DNA of 64,000 nucleotides from Trichocoleus sp. FACHB-40 (GTDB lineage Bacteria; Cyanobacteriota; Cyanobacteriia; Cyanobacteriales; FACHB-T130): NCBI RefSeq assembly GCF_014695915.1, contig NZ_JACJPF010000103.1, positions 62,001 to 126,000 of the forward strand, read 5' to 3'. Shown piece by piece: positions 7,634 to 15,546 of this stretch (position 1 is its first letter; each line of letters starts with the position of its first letter). The notes under the pieces were generated by a model. It saw only the letters and a program-made list of their open reading frames with translations, ran no database searches and was not told where the DNA came from. The position numbers and the translations under genes were made by a program.

Positions 7634-9640
7634 TTAATCAGATACTTTCAATTCATAAATATTCCAGAAGGCACCGCCGAGGGAAGAGTATTTGATGCCA
7701 GAGACGCGATCGCGCACCGCCGACATTGACAGCGCATTCACTAGATAAATCATCGGTAAATATTCTTGCGTAATCCGCTGAGTTTCGGCATAAATTGCCT
7801 TACGCTTCGTTTCATCTAATTCCTGGCTTGCCTTAACGTAAAGATCCGCAATTTCCTGCTCCCAAGGATACACCTCCCGCCCTTCAATCGGCGTTTGCCC
7901 TACTTGAGGAGCCTGATTAAAGCTATGTAATCCCCCATCCGTAAACCAGACATTAGCACCATTATGAGGTTCAACGCCGCCCGTAAAGCCCAAGAGATAA
8001 CATTCCCAATCCAGAGTATTAGTAAGTTTATCTACCAGCGTGTTAAAAGCCATCGGGTTAAAATCAACCTGGATACCAATTTGGCTCAAATTTTGTTTAA
8101 TTGTAGCTCCTATTGACACGCGGGTTTGATTTTCAGCATTCGTAATCAGAGTAAAGCGGACGGGGTTGCCTTCTGCATCTAGCAGTGCGCCTTTTTCATT
8201 ATATTTAAATCCCGCCCCTAACAGTAATTCTTTTGATTTTTCTGGATTATATTCGTATACTTTTAGACCTTCTTTTGGAGAAATGTAGTAGGGACTTTGC
8301 ACAGAAATAGGTGAATTTTGCAATTCACCCAAGCCGCGCAAGGTGTTGTTAATCATAGTTTGTCGGTCAATGGCATAAGCAACAGCTTGTCTAAATGCCA
8401 CATTATTAAACCACCGAGACTTGATGGGATCAATTAGTGGGCGACTATTACGCCGTCCTTTGTTAAGGTTAAAGGCAATAAAATTTGTACCCGGTCTTCC
8501 CTCTCCGGTGTAAATTTTAAACTTTCCCCGCTTTTCTTCTCGCTTCAGTAGGGGAAAATCTTCCGGTCGCATCCGTCCCCAACCGTCAGTAGTATCTAAA
8601 TCTTTAGAGCGAAATTGGAGTAGCTGAGTATCCATATTTTCCGTAATTTGCCAAATTACGCGCTCAATGTAAGGTAAGCGATCGCCTTGAGCATCCCGCC
8701 GCCAGTAATAAGGATTACGCCGAAAAACAACCCGTTCGCTGGTGGTGTAGCTTTCTATTTTGTAAGGGCCATTAACAATAATTTCATCTGGTTTTGCATC
8801 AACTCCCCAAATAGACATTAATTTGGGTTTTCCTTCGGAGTTCTTTGACTTTACAGCGTCTTGAAGGGCGTGTTTTGGCAAAATAATAATAGCATCATTT
8901 TGTGTACCTGTGGTAGTTCGCAAAAAAGGCGCAAAAGGTTCTGGTAAAACAAACTCTACTCGCCGCTCATCTACCTTTCGGACTTTCGGAAAAGCACCAG
9001 AAGTTCCAATCTTGAGGCTATCTCTAGCATCGGTGGGAATTTCTTTATTAAAAACTACATCTTCATAAGTGAAAACAACATCATCCGCTGTCAGGGGTTC
9101 ACCATCCGACCATTTCAAGTTTTCTCGCAGGGTGAAAACCACTCGTTTTTTATCTTTAGAAATTTCCCAAGATTCGGCTAACGCTGGTTCAATTTCACCA
9201 GTAACCCTGTTTTCAAATGTTAACCCCTCATAAGTAAAGAGAAAAACATGAGGAAACTCTTGGTTAAGCACCCAATTAAAGGTTTTGGGATCTGCCAAAG
9301 TCACTGTCACCAGCTGGGATAAATTCTCAGACTCCTGACTTTTGAATGATTGCGGACTACAGCCAAGTAAGGCAAAAGTAACACAGATAATAAATGATAA
9401 AACCCAGCCTTGGCGAAAATAATTCGCGGCTAGATTTTCTTTTTTCGTTATCAGGCTCAGCTTGGTAACGATGCTTCGGAGGCTCTGTCTGATGAAAAAG
9501 GATGTAAAATTTGAGAAAATTGCTAAATTTTTGCCATGTAAATATTTCCTTAGAGGAATCGTGAGGCTCTGCCTCATATTCTCGCTACCAGACTCAGCCT
9601 GGTAGCGAGATTTACGAAGTTTGTTGATCAAACTTTTCAT
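7634..9640 (-). CDS. Oligopeptide/nickel-type ABC transporter solute-binding lipoprotein, copy 1
   Basis: SBP_bac_5 family (DppA/OppA type) periplasmic binding protein of 668 residues. The mature part starts after lipobox LLGC near residue 93 and runs SQLVTVTLADPKTFNWVL through NPYYWRRDAQGDRLPYIERVIW to the C-terminus. It closely parallels the next gene, showing tandem duplication. The ATG at 9640 follows the stop of the upstream copy by only 3 bp, so translation is probably coupled. An 80-residue extension precedes the signal sequence. Residues 11-26 (KSRYQAESGSENMRQSL region) and about 55-66 (RQSLRSIVTKLSLI) are translations of palindromic repeats, so the N-terminus looks expanded by repeat insertion. 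Permease and ATPase genes are not adjacent. The ligand is unknown. Confidence 0.85.
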   Translation of the reverse strand: MKSLINKLRKSRYQAESGSENMRQSLTIPLRKYLHGKNLAIFSNFTSFFIRQSLRSIVTKLSLITKKENLAANYFRQGWVLSFIICVTFALLGCSPQSFKSQESENLSQLVTVTLADPKTFNWVLNQEFPHVFLFTYEGLTFENRVTGEIEPALAESWEISKDKKRVVFTLRENLKWSDGEPLTADDVVFTYEDVVFNKEIPTDARDSLKIGTSGAFPKVRKVDERRVEFVLPEPFAPFLRTTTGTQNDAIIILPKHALQDAVKSKNSEGKPKLMSIWGVDAKPDEIIVNGPYKIESYTTSERVVFRRNPYYWRRDAQGDRLPYIERVIWQITENMDTQLLQFRSKDLDTTDGWGRMRPEDFPLLKREEKRGKFKIYTGEGRPGTNFIAFNLNKGRRNSRPLIDPIKSRWFNNVAFRQAVAYAIDRQTMINNTLRGLGELQNSPISVQSPYYISPKEGLKVYEYNPEKSKELLLGAGFKYNEKGALLDAEGNPVRFTLITNAENQTRVSIGATIKQNLSQIGIQVDFNPMAFNTLVDKLTNTLDWECYLLGFTGGVEPHNGANVWFTDGGLHSFNQAPQVGQTPIEGREVYPWEQEIADLYVKASQELDETKRKAIYAETQRITQEYLPMIYLVNALSMSAVRDRVSGIKYSSLGGAFWNIYELKVSD
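9480..9615. repeat. Palindromic repeats inside the solute-binding protein N-terminus
   Basis: TCTCGCTACCAG and CTGGTAGCGAGA (about 9584-9614) make a long stem; GAGGCTCTGCCTC lies beside it (about 9562-9574). A related pair, GGCTCAGCTTGGTAACGATG and GGAGGCTCTGTCTG, lies near 9450-9495 in opposite order. The family resembles the CTCGTTCCCAG palindrome found again at 51071. Confidence 0.7.
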
Positions 9641-9643
9641 CCT

Positions 9644-11440
9644 TTATTCTACAGACTTGGCTTTAAGTTCGGTAAGGTTCCAGAACGCACCTCCCAGAGT
9701 TGAATATCTTATCCCTTCAATGCGATCGCGTACTGCTTCCATTGTTAGCGGATTCACCAAATAGATAAATGGCAAATTCTCCTGGGTAATGCGTTGACTT
9801 TCCGCATAAATTTCTTTGCGCTTGGCTTCATCAAGTTCACCAGCACCCCGAATATAAAGCTCCTCAATTTGCTTTTCCCAGTCGGAAACTTTCCAGCCAA
9901 TCAGTGGTGGTTCGCTTTCTTGGGGGCCAAGATTAAACGCATGTAAGCCTCCTTTTGTCAACCAGGTGTTTGCTCCACCGTTAGGCTCAATACCACCGCC
10001 GCCAATTTTGCCAATGTAACTATCCCAATTCCGCTGAGTGTAGACTTGTTGGAGCAGAGTATTGAAAGCGATCGCATTGAAATCCACCTGAATACCAATC
10101 CCAGCCAAATCTTGTTTAATCTGAGAGCCAATCGCTTCTCGTAGCTTATTCCCTGCATTTGTCAGCATGGTAAAGCGTACCCGATTACCATCCGCATCGA
10201 AAAGTTGCCCCTGAGCATTGTATTTAAACCCCGCTTTTCGCAACAAGTCCTTGGCTTTTTCCCGATTGTAATCGTAAACTTTCAATCCTTCTTCCGGTGA
10301 AAGATAGAAAGGACTTTGTTTATAAATTGGTGAATTTTGCGCTTCGCCCAAACCTCGATAAATATTGTTAATCATTGCCGGGCGATCGATCGCATGAGCA
10401 ACAGCCTGTCTAAATTCCACCGTATTGAACCACCGAGATTTTATCGGATCTACCAACGGCTGATTTTTTGAATCTTTGGCTTGGTTCAGATTAAAAACTA
10501 AAAAAGTTGTACTCATTTCTGCTTCACCGGTGTAGACCGTGAATTTTCCTTGCTTTTCCTGTTGTTTTAGCAAAGAAAAATAATCGGGAGAAACAGTAAA
10601 TGTATCCAAACTCCCAGAGCGAAACTGAAGTAATTGAGTGTCAGTAGATTCTACAATATTCCAGTAATAGCGCTCGATGTAAGGCAACTGATTGCCTTGT
10701 GCATCTTTTTTCCAGTAGTAGGGATTGCGTCGTAACACTACCCTCTCGCTGGGCGTGTAGCTTTCCAACATATAAGGGCCATTGACGACAATTTTTTTAG
10801 GATCTATATCAGTGTCCCAAGTTGTAAGAAACTTAGGTTTTCCATCCTTATCTTTAGTTTTAACAGATTCCCGCAAGGCATGAGCTGGTAAAATTGCCAA
10901 CCCGCCGCTGTAGCGAAGAAAGGGAGCAAACGGCTCCGGTACTGTGAATTCTACCCTCAAATCATCTATTTTGCGGACGCTTGGCAGCGCTTCACTTTTA
11001 CCAATTTTGAGGATGTCTCTGATATCTGTGGGAATCTCCTTGTTTAAGAAAATATCGTTGTAGGTAAAAACCACATCATCTGCGGTTAGAGGCGCACCAT
11101 CAGACCATTTCAGCCCTGGTTTGAGAGTAAAAACGATCCGTTTCTTATCTTCAGAAATTTCCCATTTCTCAGCCAAAGCTGGCTCTAGTTCTCCAGTGAG
11201 TCCATTTTGAGTCAGCAGCCCCTCATAAACAAGGCTGAGAACATCAGGCGCACCTTCGCTGAGGACGTAGTTAAACGAATTAGGTTCGCTGAGACTAGCG
11301 TCTCCGATGTACGACAATTGGGCGGCTTCTGTTTTTTTGAGGTTTGTTGGGTTGCAGCCATGAAGTGCGATCGCGCTCACTACCGCCAGCCCAAAAGCCA
11401 CCACACGCCGCCAACAATATTTAATAACAGGGATTCTCAT
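9644..11440 (-). CDS. Oligopeptide/nickel-type ABC transporter solute-binding lipoprotein, copy 2
   Basis: 598-residue SBP_bac_5 family protein. It has an ordinary lipoprotein signal (MRIPVIKYCWRRVV, hydrophobic core, lipobox ALHGC near residue 29) and then the binding-protein fold with the conserved stretch EKWEISEDKKRIVFTLKPGL and the family motif W-S-D-G-x-P-L-T-A-D-D-V near residue 115. It captures peptides or similar solutes in the periplasm for an inner-membrane ABC importer whose other subunits are not in this window. It is the upstream copy of a tandem pair, 3 bp before the next start. Because its N-terminus is normal, it is the better reference for the ancestral gene. Pairs like this may bind different ligands. 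Confidence 0.88.
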   Translation of the reverse strand: MRIPVIKYCWRRVVAFGLAVVSAIALHGCNPTNLKKTEAAQLSYIGDASLSEPNSFNYVLSEGAPDVLSLVYEGLLTQNGLTGELEPALAEKWEISEDKKRIVFTLKPGLKWSDGAPLTADDVVFTYNDIFLNKEIPTDIRDILKIGKSEALPSVRKIDDLRVEFTVPEPFAPFLRYSGGLAILPAHALRESVKTKDKDGKPKFLTTWDTDIDPKKIVVNGPYMLESYTPSERVVLRRNPYYWKKDAQGNQLPYIERYYWNIVESTDTQLLQFRSGSLDTFTVSPDYFSLLKQQEKQGKFTVYTGEAEMSTTFLVFNLNQAKDSKNQPLVDPIKSRWFNTVEFRQAVAHAIDRPAMINNIYRGLGEAQNSPIYKQSPFYLSPEEGLKVYDYNREKAKDLLRKAGFKYNAQGQLFDADGNRVRFTMLTNAGNKLREAIGSQIKQDLAGIGIQVDFNAIAFNTLLQQVYTQRNWDSYIGKIGGGGIEPNGGANTWLTKGGLHAFNLGPQESEPPLIGWKVSDWEKQIEELYIRGAGELDEAKRKEIYAESQRITQENLPFIYLVNPLTMEAVRDRIEGIRYSTLGGAFWNLTELKAKSVE

Positions 11441-11466
11441 AATTCTCTACTAACTGCTGATAAAGC

Positions 11467-12066
11467 TTACTGAGTTTGTAGCCAACCAAGAAAGTCTTCC
11501 GTGCGGCTAAAATACCTATTCACGCCAGTATTACGCAAAGCCGCTTGAACTTCCGGCGTATTAAATTCTTTGAAATTAGCGCTGAGGAAGACTTTGATAT
11601 CTCTGGGATGCAGGCGTGCATGATTAAGAATGCAGTGCAAAATCAAGTTATCTGTAGGGTCTTTGTTGATCAAACGTGTATCCAAACTTTCTTGAAGCAT
11701 ATCGCCATTTAATGAAATCATCTCTGCTTTCGTGTTGAGATGAGCGAGGGATTGAAAGAGACGGTTTTCGACATCGTTTAGTAACGCCTCATTCTCAATC
11801 AGGGATTGTTCTAAATGGGAAAGTAGAGACCGGGCGTGGGATGAAGTGACATCTCGCTGTAACTGGCTGATTTGTTTTTTCAGTTCATTCATGAAACGAT
11901 TGCGGCGCTTCAGTTCATCCTCTAATGCAGAGAAAGCTTCCATGCAGCAAATGCTTGGTATCGCTATCTGAACTGATGCGGTCGGATTCTCTAGCAAAGT
12001 ATTCGCTTGGGAGTCGCGCCCTGTAGCAATGCTCATTAGGAAATTAGTTTCAACGTAAAGTATCAC
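11467..12066 (-). CDS. PIN-domain-like protein
   Basis: About 199 residues. The start is taken as GTG 12066, which overlaps the upstream stop (GTGA); a TTG one codon earlier is possible. The N-terminal strand ILYVETNFLMSIA resembles the PIN motif hxDTNhh but has Glu in place of the first Asp. DPTDNLILHCIL (around residue 138) and FLSANFKEF (around 163) match the later acidic and S/T-x-N-x-(D/E)F motifs of PIN nucleases. The middle (60-115) is a coiled-coil-like helical insert rich in Lys, Glu and Gln. It is therefore a predicted metal-dependent ribonuclease-like protein, although activity is uncertain given the Glu substitution. It is translationally coupled to the PD-(D/E)XK-like gene upstream. 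Confidence 0.6.
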   Translation of the reverse strand: MILYVETNFLMSIATGRDSQANTLLENPTASVQIAIPSICCMEAFSALEDELKRRNRFMNELKKQISQLQRDVTSSHARSLLSHLEQSLIENEALLNDVENRLFQSLAHLNTKAEMISLNGDMLQESLDTRLINKDPTDNLILHCILNHARLHPRDIKVFLSANFKEFNTPEVQAALRNTGVNRYFSRTEDFLGWLQTQ

Positions 12067-12569
12067 CAAGCAGCGCCACCTTCAGAGTCCCTTTCAGAGT
12101 AAGTATTTCCATCTTCCAGCACCTGTAACAAACCTATGGCGGCCAATTCTTCAGATGCTGGCGGATTTTCCGACTTCCAATGATAAGCTAAGTCGCGCAA
12201 CCAAGCCTCAATTAATGTTTCCAAATAGTGCCAAAATATCCGTTTGCTGCTAAATTCGGGATCATAATGATTAAGTATGGCAGCAGTGTTAAGTACGCTG
12301 ACTGGTTCGGATAATTTAGCATCGTCCCATTGAAAAATCTCGATGTTTTCCAGGTCAGCCAGCATAGCGAAGGGAATTTTCGTGTTCGCAGCTTGCAAGT
12401 ACGACGTGAGGGACTCGATCGCCCATTGTTTGGCTTTACTATCTTTGAGTTGAGTAGCTTTGACTTCAACTACTAGAACGGTTTGCCCTTCACTGTTGCG
12501 GGCGATAATATCCGCAGGATAAACCAAAGCGCGATCGCTCTGAGTAAGTTCAAATCTTCCAGCCTCCAT
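12063..12569 (-). CDS. PD-(D/E)XK nuclease-like small protein
   Basis: 168 residues. The N-terminal half carries YPADIIARN followed by VLVVEVKAT (residues 17-40), the D-(x)n-ExK arrangement of PD-(D/E)XK nucleases, as in type I restriction HsdR N-terminal domains and related restriction-like folds. SYLQAANTKIPFAMLADLENIEIFQWDD continues the family pattern in which a Gln-containing helix and a beta strand follow the active site. The C-terminal half is helical (FWHYLETLIEAWLRDLAYHW). No helicase or methylase gene is nearby. It overlaps the PIN-like gene by 4 bp (GTGA), so the two are made together. Possible roles are a toxin or defence module or a fixed host pair; sequence alone cannot decide. 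Confidence 0.6.
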   Translation of the reverse strand: MEAGRFELTQSDRALVYPADIIARNSEGQTVLVVEVKATQLKDSKAKQWAIESLTSYLQAANTKIPFAMLADLENIEIFQWDDAKLSEPVSVLNTAAILNHYDPEFSSKRIFWHYLETLIEAWLRDLAYHWKSENPPASEELAAIGLLQVLEDGNTYSERDSEGGAAW

Positions 12570-12672
12570 TGTTCTAATTCTCCCAGCGCGTTGAGAGTCT
12601 CTGCCTTATCCGTCTCTGGTTCATTCCTATCCTAAACATTTTTAACCTTTGACTAGATATGGTTTAGCCCGG

Positions 12673-13155
12673 TTAATTAGAAGCTACCAGTAAGACAACA
12701 GCATAAGCGGCGATTCCTGCTTCTTGCCCAACTGCGTCTAACTTTTCGTTGGTGGTGGCTTTGAGTCCAATTTGGTCGGGTTTTAATTCTAGGACGTGGG
12801 ATAAGCGATCGCGCATTTTCTCTAGATGCGGTTTCAGTTTCGGACGTTCCGCCACCACCACAGAATCAATATTTCCAATTGAATAGCCTTTATCGCGAAT
12901 TAGCGCATTTACCTGCGATAGCAACACTAAACTATCAGCACCCGCCCACTTTTCATCTGTGGGGGGAAAATAATGACCAATATCACCCAAACTTAAGGCA
13001 CCAAGCATCGCATCCATAATTGCGTGCGTCAACACATCAGCGTCACTGTGTCCCAGCAACCCCAACTCATGCTCAATTTTCACCCCTCCTAGAATCAGGG
13101 GACGACCGGAAACTAAACGGTGGATATCGTAACCGTTGCCAATTCTTATGTTCAT
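12673..13155 (-). CDS. ispF: 2-C-methyl-D-erythritol 2,4-cyclodiphosphate synthase
   Basis: 160 residues, full family length. IspF catalyses cyclisation of CDP-methylerythritol 2-phosphate in the MEP isoprenoid pathway, feeding carotenoid, phytol and quinone synthesis. Visible motifs are GYDIHRL (metal-binding Asp and His) at 8-14, [14 protein letters not shown] (second metal His) at 36-49, and the [25 protein letters not shown]-terminus with the family T-T-x-E-x-L-G/D region. The start is the Met of [11 protein letters not shown] composite heptamer element (13172-13279) separates it from trmD upstream, starting 16 bp before the start codon, so its leader is largely repeat DNA. Confidence 0.95.
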   Translation of the reverse strand: MNIRIGNGYDIHRLVSGRPLILGGVKIEHELGLLGHSDADVLTHAIMDAMLGALSLGDIGHYFPPTDEKWAGADSLVLLSQVNALIRDKGYSIGNIDSVVVAERPKLKPHLEKMRDRLSHVLELKPDQIGLKATTNEKLDAVGQEAGIAAYAVVLLVASN

Positions 13156-13171
13156 GGAATTTTTACCTATT

Positions 13172-13279
13172 GGGGATTGGGGATTGGGGATTGGGAATTG
13201 GGGATTGGGAATTGGGGATTGGGGATTGGGAAAAAGTCTTACCTAGTCCCCAGTCCCTAGTCCCCAGCCCCTAGCCCCC
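13172..13279. repeat. Composite heptamer repeat element B
   Basis: GGGGATT/GGGAATT heptamers (13172-13231), centre AAAAAGTCTTACCTAG, then AGTCCCC/AGTCCCT/AGCCCCT copies to 13279. It has the same architecture as elements A and C. The right arm provides the final Gly-Gly codons and the TAG stop of trmD. Confidence 0.9.
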
Positions 13280-13969
13280 GTTAGCATTATCGTCCAACCA
13301 TTGAGCGTATAAATCGGGGCGGCGATCGCGCGTTCTCTCTATTTGCTGTGAGTTTCGCCAGCGTTCAATCTCCGCATGATTTCCCGACAGCAGCACTGGT
13401 GGCACTTTCCAGCCGCGAAACTCCGCCGGACGAGTGTACTGGGGATAATCCAATAATCCCGCCTCGAAACTCTCTGCTTTCAGCGACTCTTCCTTTCCCA
13501 CCGTTCCCGGTAGCAGGCGCACCACACCATTAATTAGTGCCAAAGCGGGAATTTCTCCACACGTGAGCACAAAATCGCCCAAAGATACTTCTCGCGTCAC
13601 TAAATGTAATACTCGCTCATCCACACCTTCATAGTGTCCGCAGATAATCGCCAACTGGTCATATGTCGCCAATTCTCGCAACAGCGGCTGATTCATCGTT
13701 TGCCCCTGCGGTGTCATCAAGATCACCTCGCGTCTAGGTAAAACGGGTAGGGACTCCACAGCGGCGAATATCGGTTCTGGTTTCATCAGCATTCCCACGC
13801 CGCCGCCGTATGGTTCATCATCGACGCGGTGGTGTTTATCGGTGGCAAAGTCGCGGGGATTTACCAGATGCACTCCTGCAATCTGTTTGGCTAAAGCTTT
13901 CCCCAGCAGTCCTGAATTCAGGGGAGAGGAGAAAAAATCTGGAAAAAGAGTAACTATATCAATTCGCAC
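13271..13969 (-). CDS. trmD: tRNA (guanine-N1)-methyltransferase
   Basis: 232 residues. TrmD methylates G37 at N1 in tRNAs with a G at position 36, using S-adenosylmethionine, and prevents frameshifting. The SPOUT knot is recognisable: [13 protein letters not shown] at the start, [13 protein letters not shown] (53-65), [12 protein letters not shown] (about 109-120), and [29 protein letters not shown] (about 129-157). The C-terminus after LYAQWLDDN ends NGG-stop, where the last codons and stop lie in the GGGGGCTAGGGG repeat of element B. The gene is essential in most bacteria, so the fusion to the repeat is evidently tolerated. Confidence 0.95.
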   Translation of the reverse strand: MRIDIVTLFPDFFSSPLNSGLLGKALAKQIAGVHLVNPRDFATDKHHRVDDEPYGGGVGMLMKPEPIFAAVESLPVLPRREVILMTPQGQTMNQPLLRELATYDQLAIICGHYEGVDERVLHLVTREVSLGDFVLTCGEIPALALINGVVRLLPGTVGKEESLKAESFEAGLLDYPQYTRPAEFRGWKVPPVLLSGNHAEIERWRNSQQIERTRDRRPDLYAQWLDDNANGG

Positions 13970-13973
13970 AGCA

Positions 13974-14095
13974 GGATTAGGGATTAGGGATTAGGGATTA
14001 GGGATTGGGGACTAGGAAAGAGTTATGAGGCCAGGAGTTAGAAGTTATAAATTCAAAACTCATAACTCCTAATTCTCCCAGTACCTAGCCCCCAG
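13974..14095. repeat. Heptamer repeat element D with long inverted repeat
   Basis: Copies of GGGATTA (13979-14006), GGGGACTAGG, then AGTTATGAG ... CTCATAACT flanking a short centre, then CTCCCAGTACCTAGCCCCCAGTCC. It is a diverged relative of elements A to C lying between trmD and the divergent cphB promoter. Confidence 0.8.
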
Positions 14096-14425
14096 TCCAA
14101 GCATTCTGCCCACAGGTTGATGTGTTACATAAAAAAATATTAAATATTTTATAAAAAATGTTTACGGGATCTGGCATTATGCTTATAAGGTTAAGTCGCT
14201 ATGGCGAGTAGTAACCGTTGTTACTGAGCGGATCAGGAAAAAAAAGCAAAATATTGGTGATGTTGATCGGACGCCTGTCATTAAGAAAAATTGGGACTAT
14301 TGACAAGAGTGAAAATAGGGATTGTCCTTGTGAGCAAGGGTGTCCAGATAGTTGAGCAAAAACCAATAACGCGATAAATTGGCATTCCTATCAACTAGCT
14401 CCAAAGATTGTATTCGATTCACCCT
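14096..14425 (+). promoter_or_regulatory. Upstream region of the cyanophycin genes
   Basis: About 330 bp without an ORF. It contains an AT-rich block (14130-14160), the NtcA-like box at 14211, a poly-A run (14238-14245) and a long presumed leader before cphB. Length and composition suggest a regulated promoter with an extended 5' leader. Confidence 0.5.
14211..14224 (+). promoter_or_regulatory. NtcA-like box of cphB
   Basis: GTAACCGTTGTTAC fits GTA-N8-TAC and is nearly palindromic (GTAAC...GTTAC). At 22 nt downstream the sequence is CAAAAT, one mismatch from TAN3T. NtcA control of cyanophycin genes is known in other cyanobacteria. The distance to cphB is about 200 bp. Confidence 0.5.
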
Positions 14426-15295
14426 ATGCTCAAAAGTGACATTATGCTGCAATTAGAATCTCAATCCTTAGTACAGACGATGCCCCAATCGACTAAAACC
14501 GCCATTATGATTATTGGCGGCGCTGAAGACAAAGTTCATGGACGCGAAATCCTACAAACTTTTTTTAATCGTGCTGGGGCGCTAGAGGCGACTATTGCCA
14601 TTATTCCATCAGCATCGCGAGAACCAGCAGTGATTGGCGATCGCTACCGTACCATTTTTACGGAAATGGGAGCGAAGGTGGTAAAGGTGCTAGACATCCG
14701 CGATCGCTCTCAAAGTGAAGATCCCTTGATGCAGGAGTACATTGAAGAGTGTACTGGAGTATTCCTGACAGGTGGCGACCAACTGCGGCTGTGCGGGCTA
14801 TTGGCAGAAACACCGTTGATGGAAAGAATTCGCAAGCGGGCGCATTTGGGTGAGATTACTTTAGCAGGCACTAGCGCAGGGGCAGCGGTGATGGGACATC
14901 ACATGATAGCTGGTGGCGGTAGCGGCGAATCTCCCAATCGTTCCTTAGTTGATATGGCAGTGGGCTTAGGAATTTTCCCGGATGTAATAGTCGATCAGCA
15001 TTTTCACAATCGCAATCGCATGGGGCGGTTGATCAGCGCGATCTCCGGTTATCCAGATAAGCTAGGGATGGGTATTGACGAAGATACCTGCGCCTTAATC
15101 GAGGGAGACGGTGTATTACAGGTGATGGGTAAAGGTACAGTTTCTATCGTCGATCCCGGTGAAGTTTCTTACACCAACCAGCCTTCAGTGGGAGCTACCG
15201 AACCAATTAGTATATTCAATCTCCGGGTGCATATTCTCAGCTATGGCGATCGCTACCATCTACAGCAGCGAGTCATTCTGCCCCCGAATGTTTGA
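14426..15295 (+). CDS. cphB: Cyanophycinase
   Basis: About 289 residues from ATG 14426; the ATG at 14444 is also possible and a TTG at 14408 is unlikely. Cyanophycinase is a cytoplasmic serine-type exopeptidase (S51 family) that releases beta-Asp-Arg dipeptides from the nitrogen reserve cyanophycin. MIIGGAEDKVHGREIL marks the N-terminal strand; TGGDQLRLCGLL (about 115-126) and the nucleophile elbow GTSAGAAVMG (about 148-157, Ser in the centre) are clear. VDQHFHNRNRMGRL follows, with GIDEDTCALIEGD near 220. cphA follows on the same strand after a 251-nt structured leader. Breakdown and synthesis genes therefore share the upstream NtcA-like control region, with possible separate control of cphA. 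Confidence 0.95.
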   Translation: MLKSDIMLQLESQSLVQTMPQSTKTAIMIIGGAEDKVHGREILQTFFNRAGALEATIAIIPSASREPAVIGDRYRTIFTEMGAKVVKVLDIRDRSQSEDPLMQEYIEECTGVFLTGGDQLRLCGLLAETPLMERIRKRAHLGEITLAGTSAGAAVMGHHMIAGGGSGESPNRSLVDMAVGLGIFPDVIVDQHFHNRNRMGRLISAISGYPDKLGMGIDEDTCALIEGDGVLQVMGKGTVSIVDPGEVSYTNQPSVGATEPISIFNLRVHILSYGDRYHLQQRVILPPNV

Positions 15296-15317
15296 TTTTA
15301 AATTTTACATTTGTCAT

Positions 15318-15342
15318 AAAACTGTTCTCTATGAACAGTTTT
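15318..15342 (+). terminator. Hairpin after cphB
   Basis: AAAACTGTTC and GAACAGTTTT form a perfect 10-bp stem with a TCTAT loop, 22 nt beyond the cphB stop, followed by ATCACTTTTT. It is a likely intrinsic terminator or attenuator limiting read-through into cphA. Confidence 0.6.
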
Positions 15343-15352
15343 ATCACTTTTT

Positions 15353-15508
15353 AAAGCTGGAAACTAAGAGATTACTAAATACGGGCGGGGTCATCAGCAA
15401 CCATTTCCAGCTTTCCCACCAAGATGTAAGGGCTTTCGCATTAAGTCTATATAAAAGAAAAGCACACCTATATCTAAATCGCTTTGTGTGAAAGTCCCTA
15501 CCCCGCCC
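15353..15508 (+). promoter_or_regulatory. Structured cphA leader with alternative pairings
   Basis: AAAGCTGGAAA (15353-15363) pairs with TTTCCAGCTTT (15404-15414). GGGCGGGGT (15383-15391), inside that loop, pairs with ACCCCGCCC (15500-15508), about 40 nt before the cphA start. The two helices can exist together only as a pseudoknot, otherwise as alternatives. A promoter-like TATATAAAAG lies near 15449. Confidence 0.5.
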
Positions 15509-15546
15509 TACCGCCCACATCCTCTGAATCACCCGCAAAATTAGGT

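Noticed and set aside
7634-11440. Complete nickel or oligopeptide transport operon linked with larB
   Set aside because: Only the two binding proteins are present, so a nickel-uptake link to LarB is not supported.
15484-15546. TTG-started extension of CphA
   Set aside because: The known CphA start MRILKIQTLRGP is at 15547, and the extension runs through the leader structure.
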